Program-made: the position numbers and the translations under genes
In this document: piece after piece, positions 46,109 through 56,111 of the stretch
Numbering within the stretch: position 1 is the stretch's first letter
How the letters are laid out: each line of letters opens with the position of its first letter
Notes under the pieces: model-generated
Databases searched by the model: none
Told to the model about the DNA's origin: nothing
What the model saw: the letters and a program-made list of their open reading frames with translations, nothing else
NCBI GenBank assembly: GCA_023091665.1
Contig: JALJCQ010000024.1
Coordinates: 372,001 to 436,000, forward strand
DNA: 64,000 nt
From: Pythium myriotylum
Taxonomy: Eukaryota > Oomycota > Peronosporomycetes > Pythiales > Pythiaceae
Direction of reading: 5' to 3'

Positions 46109-47960
46109 ATGTCACGCAGTGCGTTGGCACGACAGGCGCAGTTAGGCGCGATGCGCGCGCAGGCGGCCGAAGAGGAGGGCGAGGAGGAGTTCCAGCGCCG
46201 CGTCAAGAATGACGAGCTGCCCATGTGAGTTAAGAGCGCAGACCGTAGCAATGATAGTGGTTTACTGACGCCAATCACTTGTATCTTCCAGCCACGGCAC
46301 CGAAACGACGTACAATTTGAACGCCCTCCTCCACCAGAATATTATGCAGTCGCCCTACTTCCGCGAGCTGTAGTACGTGATATGGACTTTGGTCGGTGAG
46401 CGTGCTTGAGCTCACGCTTAAGATTCAACAGCAAGTTCAAGACGTACCATGAAGTTGTCGACGAGATCTACTACCGCGTAGACCATGCTGAGCCTTTCGC
46501 GCCTGGTACTGCTCGCATGCCATCCACTTGCTTTTGTTTATTGTTCAAGTGCTTCACGATGCGCCTGACTGTCAAGCAAATGAATGGCATGCTCAAGCAC
46601 ACGGTACGCGTCTACCACTGGTAATAGTAAGTCTCTACATAGTGTTGCTGATGGAGGCTTCTCTCGTGTTCAGGACTCGCCGTATATCCGGACTGTGGGT
46701 TTTCTATACTTACGGTACACTTGCGATCCCGAGAAACTGTGGAACTGGTTCGAGCCGTACCTCGACGATCCGGAAGAGTTCAACGCCTCTGCAAATCCTA
46801 ACGACAAAACGTATGCATTACCGCATTTTCAGCTAGTAGGTGTTGCGCTTTAACGTGAGTGCTCATGCTTCTGTCATGTATTGCAGGACGATCGGAAAAT
46901 GGCTGAAGACTTTGCTTGAAGAAAACAACTACTTCGGAACCATTTTGCCACGTATTCCCAAGAAGATCCAGGACACCATTAAAGTCAAGGTCCGTTCCCT
47001 ATTTAATTTGTCTGCCTCGACGATGGCTGAGCTGTCATAAATGTGTAGCTTCTACTGCAAGGTCGGCGACAGGAGCGCGAGAAGGCAAATCTGGCAATTG
47101 TCGAGTATCTGAAGCCTGGGACGAAGATCCGAGCCCTTTATGCGGACGAAGAAAACGATCCTGCGGTGAGTACAAGTAATCGTATGAGGAAGTTTCAGGG
47201 TATTGCTGAATTTAAACCCTCGTAGATGTACGATGCTGTCATTGACTCCGTGGAAGAGAACAATGAGTTCTGGGTCACTTTCCCTGAATACGGTAATACT
47301 GAAAAAGTGAAGCTGGGTGACATTGAGTTTGAAAAGCCGAAGTCTTCGTCACGCGGTAGTGGAAAGCGGTCTCGTTCACGCTCGGCATCGCGGACAAGAT
47401 CAGGGAGTCGCGATCGTCGTGGCAGCCGGTCGACTCGAGACCGCGACCGCAACCGCGAGGACTCTCGGCGTCGCCGGTCTCGATCGCGATCTCGCTCTCG
47501 TGAATCTTCTCGCCGTCGTGGTCGTCGTGGATCGTCTCGCTCGCGTTCTCGTGATCGTGGTAGTCGAAGCAGTCGTCGTCGCAGCCGCTCGCGAAGTCGA
47601 AGCGCAAGCCCTCGCCACTCAAAAACCAGCAGCGGCAATTTGGCCGATGATTTGCTCGCTCAAGTCCGCGAAGAAGAGCGACGCAAGGCAGCGGCCGTGG
47701 GTAAAGACTATGCTGCCCGCCCTGCCAGCTACAAGGGTTCGCTCTCGCTCAAGCTTGACCGATATACGACTCGCAAGCAGAGTCCGACAAAGCGCACAGA
47801 GCCGCCACCGCCAAGCCGCCACGCACCGCCGCCACCAAGGGATGAAGATCCTCCAGCCAAGCCTGCTGTAGTCAGTCGGGAGGCCCAGGAACGTATGCGG
47901 AAGCTACGCGAGATGTACGGCGATGCCTCCAGCAAGGCCAACGACGACGAGGAGTACTAG
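46109..47960 (+). CDS. PRP38: PRP38-type splicing factor with an added Tudor-like domain and RS tail (seven exons)
   Basis: Exons: 46109-46224, 46292-46372, 46432-46603, 46674-46810, 46887-46989, 47049-47165, 47226-47960. Introns are 59-76 bp with GTGAGT, GTACGT, GTACGC, GTATGC, GTCCGT and GTGAGT donors, and the joins give 486 aa in frame. Residues ~40-200 are a PRP38 domain: SPYFREL, KTYHEVVDEIYYRVDHAEPF, the G-T-A-R-M-P-S-T-C-F-C stretch, DSPYIRTVGFLYLRY, NYFGTILPRIP. PRP38 acts in the B-complex spliceosome. Next comes a Tudor-like strand pattern (~220-270, Y-D-A-V-I-D-S-V-E and F-P-E-Y-G-N-T-E-K-V), then a long RS domain and an acidic end. This is the most intron-rich gene here. CT-rich leader at 46062-46092. 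Confidence 0.93.
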
Positions 47961-48062
47961 CTCAGTGAACCCATATCATATAAGACAGGATTTTTGGGCT
48001 CCTTGATGGAATAGTGACCGATGGTGTGAGTGACACGCACAGGACATTCGGCGGGGAGGACA

Positions 48063-49234
48063 ATGGCACCGGAAGTGAGTTCCTCGGCGTCGTCGGCTCA
48101 GCGCCCAGACGCCGCGAGCGTCGACGCGCCCTTCACGGTCGTGCTCTACTACAAGTACGTGCGCGTGGCCGAGTCGCCGCTCGAATTGGAGCAGTTTGTC
48201 GCTGCCCACGAGGCGCTTTGCCGCGAGCTCGCTCTCCACGGCCGCGTGCGCATCGCGATGGAGGGGATCAACGGCACGCTCGGCGGCACCGCCGCAAGTG
48301 TCGCGCAGTACATTGAGACGATGGAGAAGGACGCGCGGTTCGCGGGCATCGACTGGAAGACCAGCGGCTCGCAGGTCGAGCCGTTCCCTGAGCTGCTCGT
48401 GCGACTCTCGCCTGAGATCGTGACCCTCGAACTCCCAGACGACGAGTGTGACCCGACGCAGGGAGGCGTCCACCTCACGCCGCAAGAGTTCCACGACGCG
48501 CAACAAGCCGCACCGTCAGAGAAGATCGCGCTCATTGATGTGCGCAACAACTACGAGTACAAGTAAGTCCTGCGAGAGTGATGGAATGGAGAATCTCTAG
48601 CTGACTCGTCTATTGCTGCAGCATCGGCCACTTTGACGGCGCGATGAATCCAAACACGCGTCGCTTTAGCCAATTCCCCGAATGGGTTCGCCAGGAGCTG
48701 CCGTCGCTGCAGGAGAAAGACAAGATCCTCATGTACTGCACAGGGGGTATCCGCTGCGAGAAGGCGTCAGCGTATCTCAAGCACCTCGGACTGAAGAATG
48801 TGTACCAGCTGCAAGGTGGAATTCATCGCTACTTGGAGCAGTTCCCAGAGGGCGGCCGGTTCCACGGCAAGAACTTTGTCTTTGACCAACGCGTGTCGAT
48901 GGCTTCGAATGGCGGGATTGTTGCAGGCAAGTGCGGTCGATGTGCCGAGCCGTATGACGTTGTCTCAGGACTGCGATGCCAATACTGCCGCACTCATGTG
49001 ATGCTGTGTGATGCCTGCCGCGGCACCAACCACGACGACGAGTGGGTTTTCTGTGTTGATCACATCTTTCTCGTACAGGGGTCTGCGGAAGAGTTGGCAG
49101 CCACTGCTCAGCGTCTCGAACTCGAACTTGGCCAGGAGCGCGGCCACAGCCGGAAAGGGCGCCGCCGCTCCATACGCAAGCAACTCGACATGATCGAGCA
49201 AGCGCGGATACGAGCCCTAGCGATGCAGAGCTAG
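48063..49234 (+). CDS. Rhodanese-domain protein of the TrhO/TSTD2 type (two exons)
   Basis: Exons 48063-48562 and 48622-49234 join over a 59-bp intron (GTAAGT, CTGCAG) to 370 aa. The N-terminal ~110 residues are the ferredoxin-like domain of the UPF0176/TrhO family (Y-Y-K-Y, E-G-I-N-G-T-L-G-G). The rhodanese domain follows, with D-V-R-N-N-Y-E-Y-N-I-G-H-F and the catalytic loop Y-C-T-G-G-I-R-C-E-K. A Cys-rich tail (C-x2-C, C-x2-C, C-x2-C) suggests a zinc-binding end. Bacterial TrhO hydroxylates tRNA uridine-34; the human homologue is TSTD2. The role here is inferred from family. ATG at 48063. Confidence 0.9.
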
Positions 49235-49340
49235 TAGCCCTCTGGCTCACTGGTTCCCCAGTAATACAACCGCCCCGTCCTAACTGAAGGGTTCTTTTGT
49301 TCATCTTTCATTTTAGGCGACTGTTGAAGGTTACCGTTGG

Positions 49341-52300
49341 ATGGATCCGCTAAATCGACGTACAAGCACAGCAGCTTCCAGGCGAGGCACGCTTCTACCA
49401 GGAGGTGGTCGTCGAAACGCCGCTAGTGGACAAGCGGTCAATGTGTCCGATGAGGCCAAGACACACACTCGTAGGACGGCGCTGCTTGACGAGTTTCGAG
49501 CCCATGAGGAAGACCAGGCCGCGCGGGTGCTGCAGCGAGCAGCACGGGTGTATCTCAGTCGGAAATTCGTGGCAAAGCTTTTGCTGCAAGTGTATCGGCG
49601 TCAGTATGACCCGATCGAGAAGCAATACTTCTATGTCAACACCAACACAAACGAGACGACCTGGGAACGGCCTCTTGCACTTGACTTGTTCCTCTCAGAC
49701 TCTCAAGATGTGCCCGTCCTCGTACCCAATAGTAGCAACAATATGGCTGTGGGTGAAGCAGCCAAACGAATCCAGCGTGGTACGAGGGCGTTTCTGGCCA
49801 AGAAGCTGATGCAGCAACTCGTGCGCGAGAACTACATGAAGCTGTTCGATACATCGACAAAGACTTTCTATTATCTCAACACATTAACGGGAGAAACCTC
49901 ATCGGAGAAGCCACTGTTTTTGGGCAAAGATGACAAGAACGACATTCCGGTCGAGACGTTTTCGTTTCGCAGAGCAGTATGCAAGGTCTCGAGCACTACG
50001 AATCTGTACGGCTCGGGTGTGCTGGGGTATTTCAACACGGGGGAATCCACCCACTGGCTTTGTCTTTTGGGCGACTCCAAGACGCTGCCCGACGCTACTG
50101 TAGCTGCTACTGCCCACGTTGTCTGCAACTTCTCCCCCGACATTGGGGCGATTCCGTTTGAGATTTCACTTCGACCAGATAGATTCTTCACTACGGTAGC
50201 CGTGGACGCTGCCGAGCGCTTCGCGCTATGTGCAGTTGATCGCGAAGGGTTTCTTGAGCGAGCTGGTTCTAACTTGCAGCCGCTACGCCTTGAAGTAAAC
50301 GACCGAAAGATGGGCTGTGCAGACGCGACGCGTGGCGGGGTCAAGCCGCAGGACTATGTGGAGGTCGTGGGCCACCCGCATGGGAAGCCTCGAGTAGTCC
50401 ACTTGCGAAAACTCGCCAAGATGATTCCGCACTCGATTGCACCAGTCACGATGCAGTTCGACCGCGAGACCGAAAGCGGTGGTGCAGGAAGTGCCGTGTT
50501 CACTCGAGGCGGGAAACTGCTCGGTCTCCAACACTTTACGCCGCTCAAGGAGCCAGCTCCGCTCACGTTCTACTACATCCGTCCCATCCTTGACGCTGCG
50601 ACCGCGCTTGTGAGTACGTCGTTCCCCCTTCGAGCTCAAATCTCCCGAACATCGTTTTGACATTGCTCATATGTGCTTTAGCCCCACCTGAGCCGTTCCT
50701 GCTGACGACCTGTCTTGCGTCGACCCAGGTTCAGGTGTGCTGGTCGATCGTGCGGTGGTTCAAGTCTTTGCCGGGCCTAGCGATCGAGTTTGAGCTTGAG
50801 ATCTGTCGCCATGAGCCTTCATCACCACGAGGACGGCGCTCCTTTGACAAGTTCGAGCTCGTGTATCGAGGAGCGCGACGCAGCAAGTGCCTGGACGCGT
50901 TGGTAAGTGAGACGCTCTACTCAGTACGCGTGCGCGCGTGCAATGCCATGGCCAAGAGCAAGTGGAGTCCTGCACTGAGGTTTCGCACGCCCCCGACCCC
51001 TTCGCTAGCCTGGCGTATCACCAAGTACTGTACGACCATCCGAGAGGCCTGCGTGGGAATGCAAAAGCAAAGCAGCGACGCAGCGGCGCAGCTCAGCGGC
51101 GTCCGGTGGATCACGAGACATTTGGAGCAGCGCGGTGATCAACAGGACGACTTGTTAGGTGCCGAAAGAGAGTTTATCGCAACTCAAGGGGTCGACTGGG
51201 TGCTCGGAACGGCCGTGGACCGGTTCCCCAACGACCGCGAGCTTGTGCTGCTCATATTGCGCCTGCTGACAACTTTCGCCGACCTTCACAGTCGCCTTCA
51301 AAGTCTACTCTCGCAAGTGGCGCGCATGGAATCGATTCTTGTTCTACTGCGACGGCACCTGCCACAATATGCGGACCACCAGCAAGAGCAGGCTGGCGAA
51401 GAAGTCGAAGCCGTGAAGGATGGCATGGAGATCCCCCAGGCGTGTGTTGTGTTGCTTGGCTCGATTCTTGATGGCGACAACCATTCGGCTCAGCAAAGTG
51501 CCCAGGCTCTGGATGTCACGCCGACATTGCTAGCAATCCTCTCTTCTAACGACAACAACCTTCTACAGCATGCTCCTTTCGTCGCGGACTGTGTGTTCGT
51601 ATTCGCACGATTCACCCACAATCACGGTATGTACGCAGCCTGTTTGTCGTGTGATCGCTCGAGGAGGTCACTAAGCGCTTCTTTCGGATGTCAGTTCACA
51701 GCGCCAAGTGGCAATTCGTGGAGAATGGCCGCCTGCGCGTTCTTCGCGACATCCTCGACTTGTACGCGACCAACGGCGCGACCACGGTCCTCTACTGGAC
51801 GCTGCTCACGATCGGCAACATCGCGTACGGCTGCGCGGCCCGCGACGAGCTCGAGCGCGAGACCGACGCGCTGCACCTCGTCATGGCCGTGTGCACGGCG
51901 CGCATGCAGTTTCTGCTACGCGTCAACGAACTGGAGTCGGCGATTGCGGCAGCGCAGCGCGAGTTCGCGAGGCTCGCGGCGAGCGTCATGGGCGAAGATA
52001 TGCGCAACGAAATGGACGCGTGCGAGCACGAGGTCACCACGATGACGCGCGCGATCGAGGAGCTTCGTGCGAGCGGCGATGTCGCGCTGGCTGGGGAGTA
52101 CGCGCTGCGCTATTTGCTGACCGAGGACCAGAAGCGCGTGCAGCAGGCGTCGCAGCGACTCATGCGGAAGTTTCTCCTGCGCACGAGCGCCGCGGCGTTC
52201 GCCAAGTGGGTCGAAACGACGGTCTTCGAGCGCCACTGCGCCATCATGCGTGCGTTCCTGACGACCGTGCGCCACCGACAGCTCGGCGCGGCGTTCCGCA

Positions 52301-52437
52301 AGTGGGAGCAGTTCCTGCGTGCGTGGCGACAGCAGCACAAGTCGGCGATCGTACAGGCCGTGCTCGGCGCAGGGCTCGCTATCGACCTGAACAAGAACAA
52401 GAGAGAGCGGTACCGCATGCTCGTGCTCCAAAAGTGA
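49341..52437 (+). CDS. IQ/WW/trypsin-like/FN3 multidomain protein (three exons)
   Basis: Exons 49341-50613, 50682-51626 and 51695-52437 (introns 68 bp each, GTACGT and GTATGT donors) give 986 aa in frame. Order: IQ motif (V-L-Q-R-A-A-R-V-Y), WW domain (Y-D-P-I-E-K-Q-Y-F-Y-V-N ... T-T-W-E-R-P), second IQ (I-Q-R-G-T-R-A-F), a second WW-like segment lacking its second Trp (T-S-S-E-K-P), and a trypsin-like fold. In that fold T-A-H-V-V and G-A-G-S-A-V-F are where the catalytic His and Ser should be, and A-V-D is the likely Asp. Then FN3 (to P-A-L-R-F-R-T) and a helical/ARM-like region with coiled coils. Peptidase activity is likely but unproven. The combination seems unusual. Confidence 0.78.
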
Positions 52438-52515
52438 TTCGATCCCACTGGTGGCATTACACTATCATGCGCGATCTACGAAACTCTACATGATCGGTCG
52501 TTCGATTCTACTACT

Positions 52516-53037
52516 TCACGAGCAGAGCATGTCGATGGAGACACGCGCGGGCGACGCCTTGGACGTTCGGAGAGGCGCGAGTTGCGCGCGTGGGCGCAGC
52601 TGGCTCGACGCGGCGACGCGCAGCAGCAGCGCGCGCAGCTCGGCGACGTCGCGTCTCGCCTGCGCGACTTGGGCATGGACCTGGTCCACGCGGACCTGGA
52701 TCTGCTTGAATGGGGACGACGACGTCTCCTCCTCCCCCTCTGCTTCATCTTCTTCCTCTTCTTCGTCAGTGACTTTGCTAACGGACGACCACGACGGCGC
52801 GATCTCTTCCCGTCGTCGTCGGGTGAGATATGGGTGGTACGAGACGCGAGGCCCCATCCGCATGACATCTTCGGCAGACTCGCCGCGTTGGCGCTTGCGG
52901 AAGACGGCGGTCGCCTTGCGGCCACTGGGCGTGGGCGAGAGCGAGAGCGAGGGCGAGGCGAAGGGCGAGCGCGGCATCGTGCGGCACGAGCGAGGCGAGA
53001 TGGCAAGTGAGTTGTCCCGGCGGATGCGCGAAGACAT
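52516..53037 (-). CDS. Family member E: short basic/coiled-coil protein
   Basis: 173 aa from ATG 53037 (ATG 52977 also possible). The frame runs further upstream, but the promoter elements lie there. Residues 40-50 are basic (R-K-A-T-A-V-F-R-K-R-Q-R) and 73-76 hold R-R-R-R. An acidic run (mostly D/E, 91-105) follows. The coiled coil at 110-143 has core I113, V117, V120, V124, A127, V131, L134 and L138, closing E-L-R-A-L-L. The tail is basic, Ala/Ser-rich. It aligns gap-free to A-D in the coiled coil. The gene converges on the multidomain protein (78 bp between stops). Function unknown. Confidence 0.7.
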   Translation of the reverse strand: MSSRIRRDNSLAISPRSCRTMPRSPFASPSLSLSPTPSGRKATAVFRKRQRGESAEDVMRMGPRVSYHPYLTRRRREEIAPSWSSVSKVTDEEEEEDEAEGEEETSSSPFKQIQVRVDQVHAQVAQARRDVAELRALLLRVAASSQLRPRAQLAPLRTSKASPARVSIDMLCS

Positions 53038-53120
53038 CCGTCGCTCGCCGTCGTCGAACGCGAGTGTCGGAATTCCGGGCGCGTCAACGAAGGGTGCATG
53101 TCTTTTTCCACGTTGCTCAT

Positions 53121-53497
53121 GGTCGGTCGGTTGGGAGAGAAGTCGATCTGCTGAATTGAGTAAAGTATTTAGTGTCAAATGAGGTCGGTCGGTCGGTAAA
53201 CGTCTCGATGAACTAGCAAGTACGGGTTGAATAGTGACACCCACCTGGAAGAGATTGCGGTTTCCTCGAGATAGTGACATGGTCGTGGATCGCCTTCTTC
53301 TCGGTTCTTGGTGGATCCACCACGACAGCTGGTCGGTCGGTTTCACGATTCTGATCAACTTGTGTTGAGTATACGAGATGGCTTCACACCATCTCAATTT
53401 GTGGGCGGTCGGAAAAGCTCCTTCTCCTGAAACGAAGCTGACAGAACAACTCGTGGGACGGTCGTTCGCGGTCGGTCGGGATCTCGATTTCACTATG
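53121..53497 (-). promoter_or_regulatory. CCGACC-repeat promoter array of family gene E
   Basis: Plus-strand copies are GGTCGGTCGG (53121-53130), GGTCGGTCGGTCGGT (53183-53197), GGTCGGTCGG (53331-53340), a half copy GGCGGTCGG (53405-53413) and GGTCGGTCGGGATC (53470-53483). The last continues into TCGATTTCACTATG (53484-53497), the same A/T half-element as in genes B and D. All lie 84-460 bp upstream of the ATG in coding-strand CCGACC orientation. Confidence 0.65.
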
Positions 53498-53865
53498 CTG
53501 GAACGCTGCTCATGCGACCGAATTCGGCGGTGTTCGCTTGCTTCGTTGTGGTTCGTGACAACACCTATCGGGAGTCCATCTCTGTACTTTAGAAACGATA
53601 GAAACGAAGGAGATGGGCGATGACGGAGCTAATTCGGGCGAGATGGAACAAGGAAGAAGCCGGGAAGAGATGGGAGGGCGATCTGTCTCGTGGGCCTCGT
53701 CAGTTGCAACGTCAGTTGGCCCCAAGAGTTCAGGCGCCCGAGGCATCCCTCAACGGCCACGGACGCTGTGGATACAGCACCATCTTGTATCAAACCCATC
53801 AATACATACGCATTCGTTCAAGCAATCCGCTCCATCATCTCCTGCAGTCCATCCTTGATCACGGC
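53498..53865. other. Intergenic region
   Basis: 368 bp between the gene E promoter array and the stop of the pogo-type gene on the same strand. Short frames occur on both strands; no domain and no repeat recognised. Confidence 0.4.
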
Positions 53866-55827
53866 TTAGATCACGGCGTGGAAGTCGGGGTCTGGCAGCC
53901 TATCGTCATCACGCACGCCACTCGCTCCATTCATTGACATGCCCATGAGGCTGGCGTTGTGCGCCATGTTGAGCATGTCGCCGCTATTGAGGCCGTTGAA
54001 GGCCACGTCGCCCGGTCGCGAGCCGTGGCTCGAGCCGTTGGACGCGGTGGCGGCCTCGATCGACATGGTTGTCGTGAGGTCCGTGTCCTGACGCACCTCG
54101 TTACGGATCGCATCTTGCACGCGGCGGAGCGTGGACAGCGCTGTCTCACTCTCTGTGTCGTTGCGGTCCTTGAGCACTTGAAGGACGTCCCGGAATGCAC
54201 GCAGCTTATCTTGCAGTGTAAGGTTCGACGTGGCACTATCATCACCATCGTCCTCGACCTGGTCGTCCGGCACGTCGTCAGCTGCCTGAACAACTTCGAA
54301 GAATTCCTCGTGAATACTGTTTTCAAACTTGGCGTCGTCGTTGAGAAACTCGGAGAGTGGCATCGAGTTCTCGACGCGAAGGTACAACAGCAGATGTGAG
54401 AGTTCAGGATCCAATGCCTCAGCTTCCTGGTTGATCTGGAGATCTGCGCGAGGCTCGAGCCGGTCCGGCACAACTTGCGCCATGGACCAACCTCGTTCAA
54501 GCGTCTCGTTACTGATCTCATCCCAGCTGAGCGAGGCCCACTTCATCGCGTTGAGCACATTCGTCGAGAACGTTACCTTCTTGCCTTCATCAAACTTGTC
54601 GATCACGTGACGCAGATGGTGGCGACGATAACGCATCTTCACCGTCGAGAGGATGCCATTCGTCATTGGATTGAGTGCGGTCATACCTTCAGGCAAAAAG
54701 TACACGACGATGTTCGTAAGCTCCAGATGCGCGACCGCGTGGGATGGCGCTTCGTTCAGGATGAGCAGGATGTGCCGTTTCTGGGAGCCCATGGCAAAGT
54801 CAAGCCGCTGGAGCCACTTTGAGAAGATTACGCCAGTAATCCAGGCCTTGTTGTTCCAGAAGTACTGCAAGGAGTGCTGCTCCGCCGACTTCTTCTTGAA
54901 ACACTTAGGCTGCTCGTGGTGCGACACAAACAACGGCTGCAGCTTCTCTGAGCCGCTAGCGTTGCAGCAATAAGCCGCGACAAACCGCTTCTTGGCGAGC
55001 AACGGGTCTTCGTCGACGGCTCGATCTCCTCCTTCACCTTCGCCGAGCTGCTGTGAAAGTGATGGGTTGAGATTGTAGAGCACTCCCATTTCAGCCATAG
55101 CGAAAATGTTGTTGAGCTCGTACTTCTTTGTCTCGTTAGTCAGGGCCTCCATCGTTGTAAATTTGATCACGCGTTTGTTAGCATCACCATTGACGACGCC
55201 TGCGCCTCCAGGGACACCACCTAGCGACACCGAGTCGCCGTTGAACTTGCGAAAGCTGAAATTGTGGCGCAGTTGGAACGAGTGGAGCCACCCGTTTGAG
55301 AACTCGGGCTGCTCTTCTTCCGGGATCCCCAGCATTTTGGCAAAGTGCTTGGCCTTCTCTTTGGTCATATCGCCCTGGACTGTGATACCGCGGTGCGCGC
55401 ACTGGATGACCCAGTTCGCGAGCGCGTTATCAAGCTGCGGGTGCTGCACGACGCGGCGCTTCTTGATGCCGAGCTCGAGCGAGCTCATGTTGATGAACTC
55501 ATGCTGGCGACGCAGAATACCCGAGATGGTCGATTGCGCGGGCGTCTTCTTGAGCCCAAACTCGTGCTTGGTCCACTGCGCGAGGTCTTTCTGGGACATG
55601 ACCCCGCCGCTCTTCTGGTAGAACTCGCAGATGATCTTGCGCTGGTGGTTGGTGAGGTTCCCATTGCCGCTGGCGCTCGAGCGCTTGCCCGTGACGCTGA
55701 CGCCGCCGGCGCGCGCGAGCCCCGCGGCGCCGAGCCCGCTGCCCGCGGCCGCCAGCACGGACGGCACGTGAGCGGCGGCAGGGTTGAGTCCGCCGTTGGA
55801 AGCAGGAGTGATGCGGCGGCGGCCCAT
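53866..55827 (-). CDS. Domesticated pogo/CENP-B-type transposase gene, DDE residues lost
   Basis: 653 aa, single exon, ATG at 55827, intact frame. Residues ~55-110 form a CENPB-N/psq-type helix-turn-helix and ~115-185 a second CENP-B-type DNA-binding domain (HPQLDNALANWV ... GWLHSFQLRH). A DDE_1 nuclease fold follows, but its three acidic positions are replaced: A245 in I-F-A-M-A-E-M-G (family N-x-D-E-T-G), N358 in L-L-I-L-N-E-A-P-S-H (family L-D-N-A-P-S-H) and T389 in N-P-M-T-N-G (family Q-P-x-D-Q-G). The C-terminal ~200 residues are acidic/polar, unlike a transposase end. No inverted repeats were recognised beside it. This suggests a host DNA-binding protein derived from a transposon. Confidence 0.88.
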   Translation of the reverse strand: MGRRRITPASNGGLNPAAAHVPSVLAAAGSGLGAAGLARAGGVSVTGKRSSASGNGNLTNHQRKIICEFYQKSGGVMSQKDLAQWTKHEFGLKKTPAQSTISGILRRQHEFINMSSLELGIKKRRVVQHPQLDNALANWVIQCAHRGITVQGDMTKEKAKHFAKMLGIPEEEQPEFSNGWLHSFQLRHNFSFRKFNGDSVSLGGVPGGAGVVNGDANKRVIKFTTMEALTNETKKYELNNIFAMAEMGVLYNLNPSLSQQLGEGEGGDRAVDEDPLLAKKRFVAAYCCNASGSEKLQPLFVSHHEQPKCFKKKSAEQHSLQYFWNNKAWITGVIFSKWLQRLDFAMGSQKRHILLILNEAPSHAVAHLELTNIVVYFLPEGMTALNPMTNGILSTVKMRYRRHHLRHVIDKFDEGKKVTFSTNVLNAMKWASLSWDEISNETLERGWSMAQVVPDRLEPRADLQINQEAEALDPELSHLLLYLRVENSMPLSEFLNDDAKFENSIHEEFFEVVQAADDVPDDQVEDDGDDSATSNLTLQDKLRAFRDVLQVLKDRNDTESETALSTLRRVQDAIRNEVRQDTDLTTTMSIEAATASNGSSHGSRPGDVAFNGLNSGDMLNMAHNASLMGMSMNGASGVRDDDRLPDPDFHAVI

Positions 55828-56111
55828 TTGGCTCCCCTCTCTTATCCGATGGGTCCGGCGATCACCTCGACGTGCAGGGCGTTCGCTTTGGGCAGGGGAA
55901 CGGCGACTGGGGGCGAACGAAATGGAAGGGGAATGGAGGGGCGACCGGGCGGATCCTCTGCCGTGTGGTACTTTGATACCGGTATTTATGCGGTAAAGAA
56001 GGGGAACTATATTTCAGAGGTAAATAACCTGTGACATCTGATCTTCCACGATTTGAATTTCAGTTTGGAACGACTCCATGGTTGAGCTCATCATGACCTG
56101 GGTTGGTGCTG

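Noticed and set aside
52516..53493. Longer version of family protein E starting near 53493
   Set aside because: The upstream part begins with GTG, translates the promoter repeats and has no counterpart in members A-D; the ATG at 53037 is preferred.
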